Of a stretch of DNA of 64,000 nucleotides, positions 25,182 to 33,407 are shown one piece after another. The notes beneath the pieces are model-generated. The model made no database searches, was not told where the DNA came from, and saw only the letters and a list, made by a program, of their open reading frames with translations. This stretch comes from BACL27 sp964203235. GTDB taxonomy: Bacteria; Actinomycetota; Acidimicrobiia; Acidimicrobiales; Ilumatobacteraceae. Location: positions 496,001 to 560,000 of the forward strand of contig CAXNLE010000001.1 of the NCBI GenBank assembly GCA_964203235.1. The letters run 5' to 3'. Position 1 is the stretch's first letter, and the number at the start of each line of letters is the position of its first letter. Position numbers and translations under genes: made by a program.

Positions 25182-27476
25182 GTGGTGAAGAAGATTCTTC
25201 GCGCGATAAGCACTTCTAGAGGTCTGTTTATTACGCGCCTAGCGGCCGTGATGATCGCAGGTGCAATGTTTATTGCGGCAACTATTACGGCTATGGCCCC
25301 ACGAGTCTGGGGGATTTTGAACTCTCACACGCAGGTGCCGCCAGTCTTGACCGGATTCTCTGGTCTCGCCGAGCGAAGTTATGTGTTTGATGAAACCGGT
25401 AAGCAAATTGGCGTTTATCAATTGGAGAATAGCCAGATTCTAAATATTGACAAGATTCCAGTTGATGTCGTGGCCGCAATTCTGGCGCTTGAAGATAATG
25501 AATTTAATCGTCACAAAGGTGTCAATCTCCGTTCGTTCACACGGGCGATCTTGTCAAATACACAATCTGGTGCCAAGCAAGGCGCGAGCACGATCACAAT
25601 GCAAGTTGTCAAGAACGAGTTTCTCGCTGGCTTTGATCGCAATGGTCGCTACAAAGTTTTGCAAGCCCGCTATGCCACGATGCTTGAGAAGCAAATTCCG
25701 AAGCGAACGATACTTGAGCGATATCTCAACACGATTTATCTCGGCAACAATACTTATGGTCTGCAAGCTGCATCCGAAAGATATTTTGGCAAAAGTGTTA
25801 GCGAGTTGACTTTGCTCAACGGCGCATTTCTCGCAGGGCTAATTCAAGCACCTTCAACCTATGATCCGATCTTGCATCCTGATAGTTCTCGCGCACGGTA
25901 TCTAGAAGTTCTTGATCGACTCGTCGCAACTGGGCTGCTCAGTCAAGATGAGCGAATCAAAATCGGTGACAAACCTGAGATTCCTGAGGTGTTAGCCAAA
26001 GTAGAAAATTCAAATCTTGAGCGAACTTACTTCACAGAATTTACAAAAGATTTTTTGTTGAACCGAAGCGACTTGTTAGGTACGACATATCAGCAACGCT
26101 ATAACGCATTGTTCAGAGGTGGTCTCAAAATTTACACGACGCTTAACTTGGAAGCCCAAGCTGCCGCCGAGCAAGCTGTTAAAAATCAGTTGCCAGAAAA
26201 TAAAGCTGGGATACAAGCGTCGTTGATTTCGTTGGATTCAAAAACCGGTGCGATTCGCGCGATGGTTGGTGGCCCAGGTTTCAAGGCCGGACAGAACGAA
26301 GTCAACTTGGCATTGCGCCGACGACAAACTGGTTCAAGCATCAAGTTTTTTATTCTCGCCGCAGCCTTGCAAGCAGGCGTGCAACCAGAAGACTTGATTG
26401 ACGGCACTCTGCCGTGCACATTACCTAATCCAGAAAATTTGGAAGAGCCGTTTGAAATCACCAAGGGTGTAAGTCAGGCAACTGCTCCGCTGAGAACAAT
26501 GACTTGGCTTTCAATTAACTGCGCTTATGCCAAGTTGTCGCAAATTGTCGGCCTAGATCGAGTGGTGGCCACGATGTATCGCATGGCCTCGTCAGAATGG
26601 CTGAGCAAGGAGACTTATACGATTCAGCCTTACGCAAGTTTGGCGACTGGCGCCAATGAACTTAGTGCAATGGATATGGCTTCGGGTATTCAAACGTTGG
26701 CTAATTCTGGGGTACACCGTGAGCCGTACATGATTCAAAGAATCGAAGATGCAAAGGGCACGATTCTGTTTGAGAACGAGGCGGCTGTTGCAGAGCAAAC
26801 TTTGCCTAGTGATGTTGCCAACAACGCGGCCGACATTATGCGAGGCGTAATTGAGTTTGGTACAGCACGGCGAACTCCACTTGAAGGTGGTCGTCAGGCC
26901 GCTGGCAAGACCGGAACACAAGACAACAACACCAACGCTTGGTTTGTGGGTTTCACACCGCAATTTTCAACCGCAGTTTGGGTTGGTGATCCGAAAGGAT
27001 ATACAAAAATGACTTCACGTAATGTGCCAGAGTTTGCTTCGGTTATTGCTGGTCGCGGAGGAGTGCAGGGCTCGATGTTTCCGGCGATGATTTGGAAGTC
27101 GTATATGGACGACGTGCACAAAGGTCTTGAAACACTAAGTTTTCCAAAGCCACCCGCACCAACGCGACAACCACTTCGGCTTTATCTGCCAGGTGTTGAA
27201 TGCCCGGCGCAAGTTGTCTCTGGCACGATTCCCGTCAGTACCGTTGCCCTAACTAAAAAAGAAGCAAAATTAACTACTACATCGGTCGCGCCAGAAGGCG
27301 TTGAGCCGACAGTTGCCAATACTGTGGTGATCAGCGTGCTTACTCCAGATACAACAATCGCGCCGACCGACTCAAATCCATATTCGCCTGTGCCATCTAC
27401 TAATCTCGGCTTGTATTTCTTTGATTGCGGAAAGCCACTTCAAAATAATGTGCAAACTGCAACTGGTGCCCCGTAG
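25182..27476 (+). CDS. Class A penicillin-binding protein (transglycosylase/transpeptidase)
   Basis: This is a bifunctional peptidoglycan synthase of 764 residues anchored by an N-terminal helix (residues about 14-38). The GT51 transglycosylase domain shows EDNEFNRHKGVN, GASTITMQVVKN and RTILERYLNTIYLG. The transpeptidase domain has the active-site SxxK (SSIK in RRQTGSSIKFF), SxN (SIN) and KTG (AAGKTGTQDNNTNAWFVGF). The C-terminus is a Thr/Pro/Val-rich extracellular tail with a final pair of cysteines (VECPAQ, FFDCGKP). The gene is monocistronic or coupled to the zinc-ribbon gene, with which it shares one base. Confidence 0.94.
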   Translation: MVKKILRAISTSRGLFITRLAAVMIAGAMFIAATITAMAPRVWGILNSHTQVPPVLTGFSGLAERSYVFDETGKQIGVYQLENSQILNIDKIPVDVVAAILALEDNEFNRHKGVNLRSFTRAILSNTQSGAKQGASTITMQVVKNEFLAGFDRNGRYKVLQARYATMLEKQIPKRTILERYLNTIYLGNNTYGLQAASERYFGKSVSELTLLNGAFLAGLIQAPSTYDPILHPDSSRARYLEVLDRLVATGLLSQDERIKIGDKPEIPEVLAKVENSNLERTYFTEFTKDFLLNRSDLLGTTYQQRYNALFRGGLKIYTTLNLEAQAAAEQAVKNQLPENKAGIQASLISLDSKTGAIRAMVGGPGFKAGQNEVNLALRRRQTGSSIKFFILAAALQAGVQPEDLIDGTLPCTLPNPENLEEPFEITKGVSQATAPLRTMTWLSINCAYAKLSQIVGLDRVVATMYRMASSEWLSKETYTIQPYASLATGANELSAMDMASGIQTLANSGVHREPYMIQRIEDAKGTILFENEAAVAEQTLPSDVANNAADIMRGVIEFGTARRTPLEGGRQAAGKTGTQDNNTNAWFVGFTPQFSTAVWVGDPKGYTKMTSRNVPEFASVIAGRGGVQGSMFPAMIWKSYMDDVHKGLETLSFPKPPAPTRQPLRLYLPGVECPAQVVSGTIPVSTVALTKKEAKLTTTSVAPEGVEPTVANTVVISVLTPDTTIAPTDSNPYSPVPSTNLGLYFFDCGKPLQNNVQTATGAP

Positions 27477-28183
27477 TGGCTTCACTAAAACCGTTATTAG
27501 AACTTCAACGATGTGACACTGCGTTGCTTCAACTTAAGCATCATCTAGCAACACTTACAGAGCGGACAAACCTGACTGCGGCAACCACTGTGCTAAATGG
27601 TTTCAACAAAGAGTTGGTTGCTGTGAGGGCACAACTCAAAGTTACGCAACACGACATTGAATTGATTGAACTTGATAATAAGAAATGTGAGTCGTCAATT
27701 ACTAAATACGGCCAGCAACTCAAAACAATTATTGCCCCGCGTGAAGCCGAAGCATTACAACATGAAATCACAATGGCTACGGCTGTGCGAAGTGCTAATG
27801 ACGACAGAGAATTGGCATTGCTAGAAGTTGCCGAGCAATTTGATCGCCAACAGATTGAGTTGAATAATCAGATAGTCAAACAAAACGAAGTTATTGAGCA
27901 AGCAACACGGGCTCTAGCTTTGGCGATAGAGCAGTGTGAGCAATCGAAACTTGAACTCGAGGCGAAGCGCATTACCGTGTCTGCGATGATCACCCCAGAA
28001 CTAATAAAACTTTATGATCTTAAGAAAAATAAGCGAACCACGCCAGCAGTTGCCGATTTACACAGAGCAACTTGCCAGTCGTGCCATCTTGATCTATCAA
28101 CCGTTGAATTGTCTGCACTCAAAAAATGCCCCGATGGCGAAATTCCAGAGTGTCCGAATTGTGATTGCTATCTAGTTATTTGA
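27476..28183 (+). CDS. Coiled-coil protein with C-terminal C4 zinc ribbon
   Basis: This 235-residue protein belongs to the zinc-ribbon family with an N-terminal antiparallel coiled coil (formerly DUF164, CT398-like). Residues 10-170 are rich in heptad-like Leu/Glu/Gln, including IVKQNEVIEQATRALALAIEQ. The C-terminus has two CxxC pairs (CQSCHLDL and CPNCDCY) forming a zinc site. In actinobacteria such genes are often near RNase H-like and CobC genes; here the neighbour is PBP1A, whose stop overlaps its GTG start by one base. Function is not established; a role in nucleic-acid or assembly processes has been suggested for the family. Confidence 0.82.
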   Translation: MASLKPLLELQRCDTALLQLKHHLATLTERTNLTAATTVLNGFNKELVAVRAQLKVTQHDIELIELDNKKCESSITKYGQQLKTIIAPREAEALQHEITMATAVRSANDDRELALLEVAEQFDRQQIELNNQIVKQNEVIEQATRALALAIEQCEQSKLELEAKRITVSAMITPELIKLYDLKKNKRTTPAVADLHRATCQSCHLDLSTVELSALKKCPDGEIPECPNCDCYLVI

Positions 28184-28212
28184 TTGATGTGAACTGACTG
28201 CTCAAATTTCTG

Positions 28213-28716
28213 ATGTTTTTTTGGTTTATTGCAACTTCGATTTGGTCAGTTTGGTTTGTATTTCGCGATCCAAAATTTGATTATCGAGTTCTGGCGATTG
28301 CCGCGTTGATGCCTGACTTGGTTGATGGTCTGTTTCTGGCTTTTGGTACCTCACAAAATGTGGTGCAAAATTTGATGCACAGTGTCGTGACGAGCATCGC
28401 CGTGTTGTTTGCGATCATGATGGCAACTGCTGGTCGACGCCCAATTCGTCAAAGGCTCTTGGCGATACCGATTGGTTTGTTTATGCACCTAATTTACGAT
28501 GGCGCATTTACCGCAACAAAAACTTTTTGGTGGCCGTTGACCGTCACTACTAATGACGAAAGATCTTTGCCATCAATTGAACGCGGGCTGGTCAATCTGC
28601 CACTCGAACTATTCGGCATCGTTGCTTGCATCGTTGCCTGGAACTACTTCGCGCTTTCAGACACTCACCGTCGCCACACCTTTCTAAAAACAGGATCACT
28701 GCAGCGGGCTGATTAA
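28213..28716 (+). CDS. Integral membrane protein, metal-dependent-hydrolase-like
   Basis: This is a 167-residue protein with about four hydrophobic segments. It has a conserved-looking acidic motif MPDLVD near residue 33, a histidine in LMHSVVT and HLIYDGAF near residue 95, a pattern seen in YdjM/DUF4184-type membrane proteins with predicted metal sites. The assignment is tentative. It follows the zinc-ribbon gene by 29 bases and is convergent with the RNase P RNA gene. Confidence 0.6.
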   Translation: MFFWFIATSIWSVWFVFRDPKFDYRVLAIAALMPDLVDGLFLAFGTSQNVVQNLMHSVVTSIAVLFAIMMATAGRRPIRQRLLAIPIGLFMHLIYDGAFTATKTFWWPLTVTTNDERSLPSIERGLVNLPLELFGIVACIVAWNYFALSDTHRRHTFLKTGSLQRAD

Positions 28717-28735
28717 AACTAATTTTGGGGTAACA

Positions 28736-29110
28736 GTGAGTCGGTCGATAAGCGGGATTTTGTAGTTTCAACAGTTTCCTGTCGATCCTGACGACCATCC
28801 ATCTATGCGGCCTACCCGAGGGTTGCTCGAAAGCAAACGGACAGTTCATGCCCTCTGCATGGCCTTGCTTCAAGTGACGTACCAAGCCGCAACTGTTGCC
28901 ACCTGCGCTGGTGCGCTCTTACCGCACCGTTTCATCCTTACCTGTGACAAAAATCTTGCGATATTTATCCATCGGCGGTTTATTTTCTGTTGCACGTAAT
29001 ATCAGGTCACCCCGACCTGGCTTTCACCAGCACTTTGTCCTGCGAAGTCCCGACTTTCCTCAATGTCGCAATGCAAGCACCACAACACTGCGGTCGTCTG
29101 ACCGACTCAC
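28736..29110 (-). ncRNA. rnpB: RNase P RNA, bacterial class A
   Basis: This is the catalytic RNA of RNase P, which matures tRNA 5' ends. On the minus strand the ends form a perfect 11-bp P1 helix (GTGAGTCGGTC with GACCGACTCAC). Conserved core blocks are visible: GAGGAAAGTC near the 5' end, ACAGAAAATAAACCGCC in the middle, GATGAAACGGTGCGGTAAGAG with its GCGCACC pairing, and the 3' part before P1. The length of about 375 nt is typical of class A. Boundaries were set from P1. Reading frames called across it on either strand are spurious. A C-to-G change in the usual AAAGTCC(G) block (AAAGTCGGG) is a minor deviation. Confidence 0.95.
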
Positions 29111-29137
29111 CGTTGGTTTAAGTGTATGGCGCGAGAT

Positions 29138-29947
29138 TTAGGCTTCGCAGGCGACGAAGTCGTAGACCAACGAGTTAAGACTTGGCGTTTCAAGAAGCAA
29201 CGTAGTTCTTGTGCCGTCAGGCTTTGGTTTGCCGATTACTAGTTGAATGTTGGCGAGCGAACCAAATTCTGTTGGAACGGCGGCAATATTTGGTTTGCCA
29301 GTCTTTGCGTCTGAGGTTGGTCCAATATTTTTTCGACCAGGATTCAAAATCTGTGCGAGTATCGCAGCATGCCGGGCCTCTTGTTGACCGATTCGAATTG
29401 CATCTGCGCGCAACATCGGATCGGTGAGCATTGCTACAACGCCTTGGTACGTTTGCGCTGCGAGATTTTCAACAGCGTGTGCAAGTGCCACAATGTCTAT
29501 TGCTTGGTTTGGATTATCGTCAGCAGTAATTAATTTCAGCGCTGGCAAAATGTACGACTCTGAAATTCGAGTATTGCTACATCGAAATTCTTTGGCCCCG
29601 AATTTCACTGCAAGCGAGTTAACTGCGTCGGCATGCTCGCTGTGATCAGCAGAAAAACGCTTTGCAATCTCAGAGACTTTGCGTAGATCGCCAGTGAAAA
29701 CTCCTAGATCTAGTGCTGTTGCATATGTTTCAATCGCGTTGTATTCGAGCGATGCCGCAGTACGAAGCAAGACTGCATCAGTTACTTCGGCTTCAGCCAA
29801 CGGTGTTGTCACCGACGATTGTCCAAGAACTGTGATCGCGTTGTCATCAACAAGCCCAACTTGTTTGCCGCATGCAGCAAGTACTAGCCCTGATGCGAGT
29901 GAGACTCCGCTCAATCTAAGAAGTTCGCGCCGAGTGAAATTGCTCAT
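29138..29947 (-). CDS. Tat-exported ferritin-like lipoprotein
   Basis: This 269-residue protein has a twin-arginine signal (MSNFTRRELLRLSG) and a lipobox (LVLAAC), so it should be exported folded and anchored outside the membrane. The mature part is a ferritin-like helical bundle with repeated acidic/histidine motifs: SLEYNAIETYATAL, ADHSEHADAVNSL, AHAVENLAAQTYQG and GQQEARHAAILAQIL. These give the E...ExxH pattern of the ferritin-like PF13668 group. The substrate and function are unknown; metal binding or stress protection is plausible. The start overlaps the stop of the upstream gene by 4 bases (ATGA), linking the two ferritin-like genes. Confidence 0.82.
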   Translation of the reverse strand: MSNFTRRELLRLSGVSLASGLVLAACGKQVGLVDDNAITVLGQSSVTTPLAEAEVTDAVLLRTAASLEYNAIETYATALDLGVFTGDLRKVSEIAKRFSADHSEHADAVNSLAVKFGAKEFRCSNTRISESYILPALKLITADDNPNQAIDIVALAHAVENLAAQTYQGVVAMLTDPMLRADAIRIGQQEARHAAILAQILNPGRKNIGPTSDAKTGKPNIAAVPTEFGSLANIQLVIGKPKPDGTRTTLLLETPSLNSLVYDFVACEA

Positions 29948-30402
29948 AATGCAACCAATGCCGAGGTGTTGTTATCTAGCGCCGTTGAAATATTAGTTGT
30001 CGTCTGGCTTGCAAGTATCGCTGCATGTCGGGCCTCGACAGTGATTATTGATGCAATAAGCGCTGCAACTTTCGCCGACTCAATGGTTTCGATAGCTTTT
30101 GTGTGGCTTGAAATCATTGTGTTTTCGATTTCTAAAAGTGCTATCCAAATGTTTTGTGCTTCAGAAAGTTTTGCGTCAAAACTTGCGTAAATTGCATCAT
30201 CACGTTTGTTTGCTGCGTTCTTTGATAGCAAACCATTTAATGCTTGTTCGTATGCCACATGGTGGGCGTGAAATTGTTCTAACAATTCATTCTCTTCATC
30301 GCTAAGCGATTTGCGGCTCACTACTGCTGCGTAAATGTCACGGGTGGTGATTTCTAAAGTCTGCGCGAACGCTAAAAGTTTGGTATCAGAAGGTGAAAGC
30401 AT
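29944..30402 (-). CDS. Ferritin-like domain protein, small cytoplasmic
   Basis: This 152-residue all-helical protein has no signal peptide. Iron-ligand candidates are EITTRDIYAAV, EQFHAHHVAYEQALN, IENTMISSHTKAIE and VEARHAAILA, resembling the exported partner downstream, with which it overlaps by 4 bases. The pair probably arose by duplication, one copy gaining a Tat-lipoprotein signal. A TAGATT lies exactly 6 bases before the ATG, so this is the first gene of a two-gene leaderless transcript. Function is unknown. Confidence 0.75.
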   Translation of the reverse strand: MLSPSDTKLLAFAQTLEITTRDIYAAVVSRKSLSDEENELLEQFHAHHVAYEQALNGLLSKNAANKRDDAIYASFDAKLSEAQNIWIALLEIENTMISSHTKAIETIESAKVAALIASIITVEARHAAILASQTTTNISTALDNNTSALVAL

Positions 30403-30408
30403 CGTACA

Positions 30409-30414
30409 AATCTA
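30409..30414 (-). promoter_or_regulatory. -10 element of probable leaderless promoter for the ferritin-like pair
   Basis: On the minus strand TAGATT is followed by 6 bases and the ATG at 30402, the recurrent spacing of this window. Confidence 0.5.
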
Positions 30415-30421
30415 GACGAAT

Positions 30422-31885
30422 TTAGAAGTCAAGACTCGATAATGAAGGAATCCACCCACGCGAACGAGTGATTGCCTCGTGCCATTGTGCACGATCAAGT
30501 TTTCGTGTTGGATTTACTACGTTTGCAGGTTTGGTGCTACTCGTGGCTTGGCTAATCGTTGGCCAAGTGCCCACGGCAACGCCCGCGAGAAAAGCTGCGC
30601 CAAGCGTGGTGGCTTCAGCAACGGGCGAGATTTCGATATTCAAGCCGGTCGTATTGGCTAAAGATTGCATAAATGTTGAATTCTGACTCATGCCGCCGTC
30701 AACTCGCAACGAAGTCACAGAAAGTTTGGTGTCGGCAATTACTGCCTCGAGCATGTCGGCTCCACGATGTGCGATGCCTTCTAGAACTGCTCGAACAATG
30801 TGGGCTCGAGTCGTGCCGCGAGTTAAACCGAGCAAAGTTCCGCGTGCGCCGTAATCCCAATGTGGTGTGCCAAGTCCGAAAAGTGCAGGCACGAAAACTA
30901 CGCCGCCCGAATCATCAACTTGCATCGCAATCTCATGGCTTTCTTGACTTGTTGAAATAATTTGCAAATCATCACGAAGCCATTCGATGTTCGTACCTGC
31001 AGAAAGCATTATCGCCTCAGCAGCCCAAAAGGTTGTTTGCTCGTCGCTGTAAGCCACGAGTGGATAGCTACCGTTTTCTGAGCGCTGCATTTTTGTTGGG
31101 CTAGTTGTACCGGTGAATACATCGAGCATCCCGCCGGTACCGAAAGTTATTTTTGTCGCTCCGCTATTAATGCATCCTTGACCGATTAATGATGATTGTT
31201 GATCACCAATAAGTGATGCGATTGGTGGTGAGCCAGGCAAAGCAGTTGCATTGCCAATCACGCCGGTTGACTTGACAATTTTTGGAAGCATCGAGACATC
31301 AACTTTTAGTAAATCGCATATTCGCTCAGACCATTGCGAAGCATCAAGTGTGCACAAACCCGTAGCCCCTGCGTTGGTTGAGTCAGTCACGTGTAGTTCG
31401 TTGTTAGAAAGTACCGATGCGATCCACGAATCAACAGTGCCGATTCGTACATCGCTGAAATCAAGATTGTTTGCCACGACATAGTTCTGAATCATCCATG
31501 CCGCTTTTGTAGCCGTCTGATTTGGCGCAAGTTTGATCGAGTGTTCAGAGGCGGCAGTGATGCAATCAAAAACTGTTCGCAAGTCTTGCCAGCCAAGTGC
31601 GGGGCCTAGTGGTTTGCCGGTTGATTTACTCCACATCACTGTCGATGCACGCTGGTTGGTTATACCAACTGCCTCAATCTTGTCCGTATTTTTGGATTGT
31701 TCAATCGTCGCATTGCATACCCGCAAAACAGCATCGGCCATTTTTCGCGGATCAAATTCAACAAGTCCAGAGCTGGGGGTATCTGGTCGACAAGATTCGT
31801 AATTCAAAAAATGTACTGAGCCATCTTGGCGTACGACTGCGGCACGTAAACCACTAGTGCCAACATCGACAACCAGAATGCTCAC
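30422..31885 (-). CDS. FGGY-family carbohydrate kinase (glycerol-kinase-like)
   Basis: This is a 487-residue sugar or glycerol kinase. Features are the ATP-binding motifs VVDVGTSGLRAAVV and FGTGGMLDVF, GITNQRASTVMWSKSTGKPLG resembling glycerol kinase, and the FGGY signature region with VLEGIAHRGADM and LRVDGGMSQNSTFMQSLANT. It is a paralogue of the canonical GlpK at 44518-45972 but diverges at several positions (QDLRT where GlpK has QDRRT). It lies 4 bases after a flavoenzyme gene and close behind glpD in one minus-strand group, suggesting a role with glycerol or a related polyol. The substrate is uncertain. Confidence 0.82.
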   Translation of the reverse strand: MSILVVDVGTSGLRAAVVRQDGSVHFLNYESCRPDTPSSGLVEFDPRKMADAVLRVCNATIEQSKNTDKIEAVGITNQRASTVMWSKSTGKPLGPALGWQDLRTVFDCITAASEHSIKLAPNQTATKAAWMIQNYVVANNLDFSDVRIGTVDSWIASVLSNNELHVTDSTNAGATGLCTLDASQWSERICDLLKVDVSMLPKIVKSTGVIGNATALPGSPPIASLIGDQQSSLIGQGCINSGATKITFGTGGMLDVFTGTTSPTKMQRSENGSYPLVAYSDEQTTFWAAEAIMLSAGTNIEWLRDDLQIISTSQESHEIAMQVDDSGGVVFVPALFGLGTPHWDYGARGTLLGLTRGTTRAHIVRAVLEGIAHRGADMLEAVIADTKLSVTSLRVDGGMSQNSTFMQSLANTTGLNIEISPVAEATTLGAAFLAGVAVGTWPTISQATSSTKPANVVNPTRKLDRAQWHEAITRSRGWIPSLSSLDF

Positions 31886-31889
31886 GGTA

Positions 31890-33401
31890 TTATTTCTTTG
31901 TTTTTATTTCGCCGCGACTAGAAGCGAAACCTAATTTGCCAGGATTCAAAATATCTTTTGGGTCGAGTGCGTGTTTAATCGCCGCTAGTACATCGTGCGC
32001 TGGCCCAAGAGCGCGCTTCATAAACTTGGCACGGTTGATGCCGACACCGTGATGATGTGAAAGATTTGCACCAGCATCAAGAGCCGAGTTCTGTGCCGAG
32101 TTCCAAATAGCCTCGTAAGCTATTTCGATTGATTCAAGAGTGTTAGATGCAGGCTCGGCGACAAAAGTAAAATAAATACACGCGCCATCGATGTAACTGT
32201 GTGAAATATGACAGCTAGCACTTCTGGCACCAGTTACGGTCATGATTGATTTCTTTACAGTTTCAGCGACTTGATTTACTTTTGACCAGCAAACTGCAAC
32301 TTCCATCGTGTCAATTACGAATCCTTTTTTAGATAATGCTTGCAATCCGCTTGTGTCGTTGCGATGGTTCATCCAATGTTCGACTAACGCCACATCTGCC
32401 GACTGCGCGTTATTCGCGATACAAGCGTTATCAACAACTTTCATCATCGCGTCAATTAAAACAGTTTCTCCTTCGTCAAGCACCAATAGCGCGCACTGAG
32501 TTCCGTCGCCACCGTGAGCGCGCTTGCTCTCGCGTTCGTCATACAGTCGCAATACGGCTGGAGTCGCTCCCGAGCGAATTGCTAATCGCATCGCCTCAAC
32601 TGCATCAGCAAATGAGCCAAACATGTAGGCAGCACGTCGTTCGGTTGGGGCGATCGGATGCGCGCGCAACCAAACTTTACTGATAATCCCAAATGAACCT
32701 TCGCTGCCGATAAATAATGAAGTAAGACTTGGGCCCGCCGCACCTGCTGGTTCGGTGCCTGTGAGAATCACCGAGCCGTCGGCGAGTACGACCTCGAGGC
32801 CTGCAACCATGTCGTCGATTTTTCCGTATCGCGTTGAAAACTGTCCGGCGCCGCGAGATCCAATCCATCCACCAACAGTTGAGATATCAAATGATTGCGG
32901 AAAATGCCCAACAGATAGACCGTGTTTTTGTCGCAGAGTATTTTCGAGATCTGGACCGAAGGTGCCAGGTAGCACTTCAACAAGACCTGAAATCTCGTCG
33001 ACGCTGATAACGCCAGCGAGTGATGTCGTGTCAATAACAACGCCACCAAATAATGGAATAGCGGCGCCGCATACTCCCGAGCGTCCGCCTGAAACTGTTA
33101 TCGGTACTGAATTAGTCGAACACAATGCGACTATGTCGCTGATGTGTTTCGTTGTTGTTGGTCGACAGATTACGTCTGCTCGACGAGCGGTCTGCGCGTT
33201 AAGCGACCAGTGCATTGCCAGCGGCCACCAGTCACGCGAGTGCTGAACACGATCAGCAAGGTCGCTTGAACTCGGACAAACTTTATTTAAATCGACGACA
33301 AACGATTCAGATAGCGGCTTGACGGTTGTCTGAAAACGGTCGGTGATTTGACTGATGTCTACTGAGAATTCAATCGGTGGAGTTGGGCGCGTTGTCGTCA
33401 T
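31890..33401 (-). CDS. FAD-binding oxidase, alkylglycerone-phosphate-synthase-like
   Basis: This is a flavoenzyme of the FAD_binding_4/VAO fold, 503 residues. The FAD-binding part shows PITVSGGRSGVCGA, LPGTFGPDLENTL and VGGWIGSRGAGQFSTRYGKI, followed by SLFIGSEGSFGI. The C-terminus has LSHHHGVGINR and the closing motif DPKDILNPGKLGF. The layout matches alkyldihydroxyacetonephosphate synthase and related glycolate/lactate oxidases. Placement between glpD and an FGGY kinase supports a glycerol-3-phosphate or DHAP-linked substrate, possibly in ether-lipid formation. The reaction is not proven. Its start is 6 bases after the glpD stop. Confidence 0.82.
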   Translation of the reverse strand: MTTTRPTPPIEFSVDISQITDRFQTTVKPLSESFVVDLNKVCPSSSDLADRVQHSRDWWPLAMHWSLNAQTARRADVICRPTTTKHISDIVALCSTNSVPITVSGGRSGVCGAAIPLFGGVVIDTTSLAGVISVDEISGLVEVLPGTFGPDLENTLRQKHGLSVGHFPQSFDISTVGGWIGSRGAGQFSTRYGKIDDMVAGLEVVLADGSVILTGTEPAGAAGPSLTSLFIGSEGSFGIISKVWLRAHPIAPTERRAAYMFGSFADAVEAMRLAIRSGATPAVLRLYDERESKRAHGGDGTQCALLVLDEGETVLIDAMMKVVDNACIANNAQSADVALVEHWMNHRNDTSGLQALSKKGFVIDTMEVAVCWSKVNQVAETVKKSIMTVTGARSASCHISHSYIDGACIYFTFVAEPASNTLESIEIAYEAIWNSAQNSALDAGANLSHHHGVGINRAKFMKRALGPAHDVLAAIKHALDPKDILNPGKLGFASSRGEIKTKK

Positions 33402-33407
33402 GAGTTT

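Noticed and set aside
28592..29141. Short open frames on both strands (for example 28805-28999, 28896-29141 plus; 28592-28885 minus)
   Set aside because: They overlap the RNase P RNA gene, which explains the sequence conservation; none resembles a protein.
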